Source: an uncultured Clostridia bacterium
GTDB taxonomy: Bacteria; Bacillota; Clostridia; Christensenellales; UBA1242
Reading direction: 5' to 3'
Length of the DNA stretch: 9,364 bases
NCBI GenBank assembly: GCA_944383945.1
Contig: CALWRL010000023.1
Span: 1 to 9,364, forward strand
Positions within the stretch are counted from its first letter, which is position 1. Each line of letters starts with the position of its first letter. Shown here piece after piece: positions 5,251 through 9,364 of the stretch. Under the pieces are notes generated by a model. The model made no database searches, was not told where the DNA came from, and saw only the letters and a list, made by a program, of their open reading frames with translations. Position numbers and translations under genes: made by a program.

Positions 5251-6145
5251 TAATCACCTCTAAAATTTCTTTAACCGAATTTTTTGCATCAACCCAAATT
5301 AAGTTCTCCATGCCCCTCATAAAAGTTAATTGTCGTTTTGCATAATTTCTCGTTTTCTGTTGAATTAGTTTTATCATCTCTTCTTCCGAAAAATTTTCTT
5401 TTAACCCTAAAACAACTTCTTTGTAGCCTATGCCCTGCATGCTTTGAGCCTTTTCACTAATTCCGCTTTTGATCAAATTTTTAACTTCTTCAACAAGCCC
5501 ATTTTTAAACATTGCAATGGTTCGCTGATTAATTTTTTCATACATTTCTTCTCTTGGCAAAAAAAGCCCAAACAACAAATAATTATAATTTATTTTTTCA
5601 TTAAAATCATTTTTTTCTAAAATTTTATTGTTATTTTCAATTATTTCTAACGCTCTAATATCTTTTTTCGTATCATTAAAATGTATTTTTTTAGCAATAT
5701 TTTCATCTTTTTTTAATAAAATGTTATATAAATATTCATTGCCTTTTTCTTCTAATATTTTTTTATATTTTTCTCTAATATTTTCGTCTTTTTGTGCATT
5801 GCCAAAATCATAATTGTTTATAAGCGCTTTAATGTATAAACCTGTTCCGCCAACAACAATTGGTTGCTTTCCTCTTTGTAAAATATCTTTAATTTTTTCT
5901 CTTGCTAATTGAACATATTGCCCAACGCTAAATTCTTCGCTAGGAGAAACAACATCTAAAAGATGATGAACAATTCCCTGTTTTTCTTCATCTGTTACTT
6001 TTGCTGTTCCAACATTTAACTGCGAAAAAACTTGCATACTATCACACGAAATTATTTCGCCGTCAAGTTTTTTTGCAAGTTCAATTGCCGTTTTGCTTTT
6101 TCCAACTCCCGTTGGCCCAAATATAATTATAACTGTATTGTTCAT
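5234..6145 (-). CDS. miaA: tRNA dimethylallyltransferase MiaA
   Basis: Transfers a dimethylallyl group to N6 of A37 in tRNAs reading UNN codons; the Phe and Tyr tRNAs encoded nearby would be substrates. It has 303 residues, typical for the family. Motifs: P-loop GPTGVGKS (10-17), DSMQV (35-39) with the catalytic Asp35, NVGTAK, the HHLLDVVSP segment, VVGGTGLYIKAL, the QGIGYKEV block, and RNYAKRQLTFMRG near the C-terminus. The ribosome binding site (AGGGG) overlaps the mutL TAG stop, with seven bases between the genes. The middle of the gene (about 5570-5800) is very AT-rich with Lys/Asn/Glu substitutions, as elsewhere in this genome. Confidence 0.96.
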   Translation of the reverse strand: MNNTVIIIFGPTGVGKSKTAIELAKKLDGEIISCDSMQVFSQLNVGTAKVTDEEKQGIVHHLLDVVSPSEEFSVGQYVQLAREKIKDILQRGKQPIVVGGTGLYIKALINNYDFGNAQKDENIREKYKKILEEKGNEYLYNILLKKDENIAKKIHFNDTKKDIRALEIIENNNKILEKNDFNEKINYNYLLFGLFLPREEMYEKINQRTIAMFKNGLVEEVKNLIKSGISEKAQSMQGIGYKEVVLGLKENFSEEEMIKLIQQKTRNYAKRQLTFMRGMENLIWVDAKNSVKEILEVINGNRN

Positions 6146-6152
6146 TTAACCC

Positions 6153-8102
6153 CTAAACTATTCTTTTAAACCATTTTTCAATTTCAGATTTTTTAAATTC
6201 AACAACAATCGGTCTGCCATGTGGGCATAACAAAACATTCTTGTTTTCCTTAAAGTTGTTTATTAAAATTGTTATTTCGCCTTCCGAAAGCTTGTTTCCA
6301 GCCTTAACGGCAGCCCTGCACGCCGTTCTTGCAATCTTATCTTTTATAAAAGCAACTGGCTTTTTCAAATAGCTTGAAACATCTTTTAAAATTTCATCAA
6401 AAAAATCTTTTAAATTAATTTGCTCTAAAATTGTTGGAACAGAAGAAACTTTAAAAGAATTTTCGCCAAACTGCGATATGTCTATACCAAATTCAATTAA
6501 AGTTTTTAAGTTATCCTCTAAAAATTGAGTTTCCTTTAAATTTGTTGATAGTATAAAAGGAATTAACAGTTGCTGTGATGGAATTTTGTTTTCATCAATT
6601 TGCGCTTGAAGTTTATCGTATAATTGTCTTTCATGAGCTGCATGTTGGTCTATAACAAAAAAACTGTTATCCTTTTCAATTAAAATATAAGTTTCAAATA
6701 AAACTCCAATTATTTTATAATTATCAAAAACTTCTTCTAATTTGTTTTGAATTTGATGTTTATTTTCATTTATTATTTCATTTTTTAAATTATTTTCTGA
6801 TTTTATTTCAATTTCTTCAAATTTAAAATCTTTAAATTTATTTTTATTATTTTCTTGATGTTTTTCATAATTTTCTGTTATTTTAGAAGAATTTTCTTGA
6901 TTTTTATTAAAATTATATAAATAATTTTCTGAAATTATTTTTGAAATTAAATTATCCGAACTTTTTAAATCTATATCGTGATTTATATTACTATTTTCTT
7001 TCGAATTTTTAATTAAATTAAAATAATAATTTTTATTTTCTTCGTCTATTTCTTTTGAAATTTCTTTTTTTTCTAATTCGTTAAAACTAACATTTTCTAG
7101 TTGAGTTTCTTGAACATAGTTTGCATTAGAAACAGCTTTATAAATTGCACTATTAACTATTGAATAAATTTTATTTGGTTGTTCAAATTTAACTTCCTGC
7201 TTTGAAGGATGAACATTGACATCAACGCTATCAAATGGAAGCGTTATGTTCAACGCAAAAAGCGGAAATTTACCTTTCATTATATAAGCATCAACCGCAT
7301 CTTGAACAGCGGAAGACACCATATAATTTGTTACAACCCTTCCATTAACAAACAAAGTTTGATACGTTCTGTTTGGTTTAGAAAATGTTGGGCGTGCAAT
7401 ATATCCAAAAACATTTACGCCATCTCTTTCATAATTAACTTCTAGCAAATTGTTATAAGTTTCTTTTCCGTAAATAATATACATCGCTTCTGCTAACCCA
7501 TTTCCAAAAGTGTTGTAAATTATTTTATCATCAACACAATATCTAAAAGATATTTGTGGGTTTGCCATTATTATTTTTGCAATCAAATTTGTTATTTCGT
7601 TTTCTTCTGTTTTTGGTTTTCTTAAAAATTTTAATCTTGCAGGAGTGTTAAAAAACAAATCTTTAACTATAATTCTTGTTCCTGTTTCATATCCTATTTC
7701 ATGCTTTTCGCCTAAAATCCCACCCTCTATTTTTAACGATGTTCCAAATTCGTTGTCATCGGTTTTTGTTAGCATTTCAACCTTGCTAACCGCAGCAATG
7801 CTTGCCAAAGCCTCACCTCTGAATCCTAATGATGAAATTGAATACAAATCGTCCTCTTTAGCAATTTTACTTGTTGCATGAGGAAGAAATGCTTTTTCAA
7901 CATCTTCTGGGGATATACCACAACCATTGTCGGACACAATTATTTTTTTAATTCCGCCATCAAAAATTTCAACGGAAATTTTGTTTGCTCCGCCATCTAT
8001 GCTGTTTTCAACCAATTCCTTAACAACACTTGCAGGTTTTTCAACAACTTCACCTGCACTAATTTTATTATATATTTCACTTGGAAGAAGATTTATTGCC
8101 AT
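6153..8102 (-). CDS. mutL: DNA mismatch repair protein MutL (endonuclease type)
   Basis: Works with MutS to nick the new strand at mismatches. It has 649 residues. The N-terminal GHKL ATPase has LVENSIDGGA, DNGCGIS, ATSKI and GFRGEALASI, and the transducer domain runs to about residue 325. A low-complexity Asn/Lys/Glu linker follows, about 330-455 (bases 6738-7113), extremely AT-rich. The C-terminal domain carries the full endonuclease set of organisms lacking MutH: DQHAAHE at 485-491, beta-clamp motif QQLLIP (510-515), ACR (594-596), CPHGRP (626-631) and the terminal FKR (645-647). One departure from DQHA(X)2E(X)4E: the final Glu is Asp496, a conservative change that leaves the metal ligands D485, H487 and E491 intact. 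AGGAGGG precedes the ATG and overlaps the mutS stop; the gap is eight bases. Confidence 0.96.
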   Translation of the reverse strand: MAINLLPSEIYNKISAGEVVEKPASVVKELVENSIDGGANKISVEIFDGGIKKIIVSDNGCGISPEDVEKAFLPHATSKIAKEDDLYSISSLGFRGEALASIAAVSKVEMLTKTDDNEFGTSLKIEGGILGEKHEIGYETGTRIIVKDLFFNTPARLKFLRKPKTEENEITNLIAKIIMANPQISFRYCVDDKIIYNTFGNGLAEAMYIIYGKETYNNLLEVNYERDGVNVFGYIARPTFSKPNRTYQTLFVNGRVVTNYMVSSAVQDAVDAYIMKGKFPLFALNITLPFDSVDVNVHPSKQEVKFEQPNKIYSIVNSAIYKAVSNANYVQETQLENVSFNELEKKEISKEIDEENKNYYFNLIKNSKENSNINHDIDLKSSDNLISKIISENYLYNFNKNQENSSKITENYEKHQENNKNKFKDFKFEEIEIKSENNLKNEIINENKHQIQNKLEEVFDNYKIIGVLFETYILIEKDNSFFVIDQHAAHERQLYDKLQAQIDENKIPSQQLLIPFILSTNLKETQFLEDNLKTLIEFGIDISQFGENSFKVSSVPTILEQINLKDFFDEILKDVSSYLKKPVAFIKDKIARTACRAAVKAGNKLSEGEITILINNFKENKNVLLCPHGRPIVVEFKKSEIEKWFKRIV

Positions 8103-8110
8103 TTTCCCTC

Positions 8111-9316
8111 CTATTTTATTTTTTCAATTAAATCGGCTAAAATTTCAAAAGCGCTAAGCGGTGTTATTTTGTTTATGTCCAAATCTTTTAAGATGCCAAT
8201 AACATTTGCATTTGAAACTTGATTTTGGTTATACGATGAATTTTTGCTTAAATTGCTTTCTGCAATTGTTTTATTAATTTCTGCATTTTCCAAATTATTG
8301 CTAATTTCTTTTGCTCTTGCAATCACCTCGCTAGGTAAATTAGCAAGTTTGGCAACTGCAACACCAAAGCTTTTGTTTGCCCCGCCTCTAACAATTTTTC
8401 TTAAAAAGATTATTTCATCGTTAAATTCCTTAACAGTTATTCTGTAATTTTTAACGCCTGGAAGAACACCTTCTAATTCTGTTAATTCATGATAGTGAGT
8501 TGAAAAAAGCGTTTTCATGTTCATTTTTTCGCTTATATATTCCATAACAGCCCAAGCAATACTCAAACCATCGAATGTTGATGTTCCTCGGCCAATTTCA
8601 TCTAAAAGTGCCAAACTTTTGCTTGTTGCATTATTTAAAATGTTTGCAACTTCAAGCATTTCAACCATGAATGTACTTTGCCCGAACGCAACATCATCGC
8701 TTGCTCCTATTCTTGTAAAAATTTTGTCTGTTATTGAAATTTCTGCACTGGTTGCTGGAACATACAACCCAACATGAGCCATTAAAACAATTAAAGCAAC
8801 TTGGCGCATATATGTGCTTTTTCCTGCCATGTTCGGCCCTGTTATTATAATTGTTTTATCCGTGTCCTTATTTAAATAAGTATCGTTAGGAACAAAAGGT
8901 TCGTTTTTGTTCATTGCTTCAACAACGGGATGTCTTCCCGCTTGAATTTTTATATGATTTATTCTTTTAGATATTTTTGGTTTGCAATAATTGTTCTTAA
9001 CAGCAGTTATTGCCCCACTTAATAAACAGTCTAACTCTGCTATTGTTTTGCTAACTTTTTGTATTCTTTTTATATTTTCAAACAAATAATCTCTAACTTT
9101 AGAAAATATTTCAAGTTCCAATTTCAAGGCATTTTCTTTTGAAGATTCAACTTTTTCTTCAATTTCTTTTAATTCTTCTGTTATATATCTTTCGTTGTTT
9201 GCAACTGTTTGTTTTCTTATATATCTGTATGGAACGCTTGAAATTTGGCTTTTGTTAACTTCTATAAAATATCCAAAAACTTTATTATAAGAAATTTTTA
9301 AATTTTTAGCTTGACT
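8111..9316 (-). CDS. mutS: DNA mismatch repair protein MutS, C-terminal part only
   Basis: Recognises mismatches and recruits MutL. The visible part has 401 codons against roughly 850-880 for a full MutS: the end of the lever/clamp region and the entire ATPase domain. Reading from the break: NLKISYNKVFGYFIEVNKS, then YIRKQTVANNERYITEELKEIE (clamp), Walker A GPNMAGKS (bases 8816-8839), TFMVEML, Walker B DEIGRGTST (about 8578-8604), STHYHEL (about 8490-8507), and a Ser/Asn-rich tail ending in ITPLSAFEILADLIEKIK. A TTG at 9125-9127 is not the start: homology runs on in frame to about 9310. Beyond that, an in-frame TAA (9317-9319) stands where REKTG-like residues should be and homology is lost. 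The 5' half is therefore missing from this strand in the window. Confidence 0.93.
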   Translation of the reverse strand, partial: SQAKNLKISYNKVFGYFIEVNKSQISSVPYRYIRKQTVANNERYITEELKEIEEKVESSKENALKLELEIFSKVRDYLFENIKRIQKVSKTIAELDCLLSGAITAVKNNYCKPKISKRINHIKIQAGRHPVVEAMNKNEPFVPNDTYLNKDTDKTIIITGPNMAGKSTYMRQVALIVLMAHVGLYVPATSAEISITDKIFTRIGASDDVAFGQSTFMVEMLEVANILNNATSKSLALLDEIGRGTSTFDGLSIAWAVMEYISEKMNMKTLFSTHYHELTELEGVLPGVKNYRITVKEFNDEIIFLRKIVRGGANKSFGVAVAKLANLPSEVIARAKEISNNLENAEINKTIAESNLSKNSSYNQNQVSNANVIGILKDLDINKITPLSAFEILADLIEKIK

Positions 9317-9364
9317 TTACATTGTAATTGCAACACCTGATACCGATCAAATACTTATTCTTTA
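9311..9364. other. Right-edge segment not homologous to mutS
   Basis: The last ~50 bases should continue mutS leftward-transcribed coding sequence but do not translate to MutS residues in any minus frame; the mutS frame meets TAA at 9317-9319 and TGA near 9346-9348. A plus-strand frame from 9315 is open to the edge (reading IVIATPDTDQILIL from 9321), but it is far too short to identify. This may be a contig-end artefact, an inserted element's border, or a degraded stretch. Confidence 0.5.

Noticed and set aside
7209..8222. Several plus-strand open frames opposite mutL and mutS.
   Set aside because: They lie antisense to strongly conserved genes, lack ribosome binding sites and look like composition-driven shadows.
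1..9364. A defence island, biosynthetic cluster, riboswitch or T-box leader.
   Set aside because: No genes or leader motifs of these kinds are visible; all but one of the protein genes fall into conserved housekeeping, transport or sporulation families.

Overview
The window reads as a piece of chromosome from an AT-rich, endospore-forming Firmicute, most likely a Clostridia-type organism. The evidence is a complete spoIIA operon, strong AGGAGG-like ribosome binding sites, low GC, encoded CCA ends on the tRNAs, and the mutS-mutL-miaA-ynbB order known from Bacillota. TGG codes Trp and TGA acts as a stop, so the code is standard. I cannot name a genus. Apart from the first gene, everything is transcribed leftward (minus strand).

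Layout, left to right. (1) 2-1222, plus strand: the 3' part of a Na/Pi-cotransporter (NptA) family gene with a PhoU-like tail. Its stop codon abuts the stop of the convergent sigF. (2) 1223-2716, minus: spoIIAA-spoIIAB-sigF, tightly coupled. This is the anti-anti-sigma, anti-sigma and sigma module that starts forespore-specific transcription. Just upstream (2750-2801) are a perfect Spo0A box, a second near-match two helical turns away and a candidate promoter, all superimposed on the terminator hairpin of the next gene. (3) 2808-3233, minus: a 141-aa protein I do not recognise, with its own promoter and terminator. (4) 3341-3955, minus: a tRNA operon with a strong promoter, in transcription order Pro(UGG), CAU (probably Ile2), Asp(GUC), Phe(GAA), a relic of a tRNA-Phe 3' end, Tyr(GUA), Thr(UGU), closed by a terminator. 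(5) 4039-9316, minus: mutS (3' part) - mutL - miaA - ynbB-like, an apparent operon for mismatch repair, tRNA modification and a PLP enzyme of uncertain function. No hfq lies between miaA and the ynbB-like gene, where many relatives have it.

The window is mostly conserved housekeeping and sporulation DNA, and I do not see a new multi-gene system. The points most worth a second look are: the Spo0A box and promoter embedded in a terminator upstream of spoIIA; the 35-bp exact repeat that copies the tRNA-Phe 3' end into the tRNA operon, like the scar of an integration or duplication; and the abrupt loss of MutS homology with an in-frame stop about 50 bases from the right edge, which may be an insertion, a mutation or a contig-end artefact.
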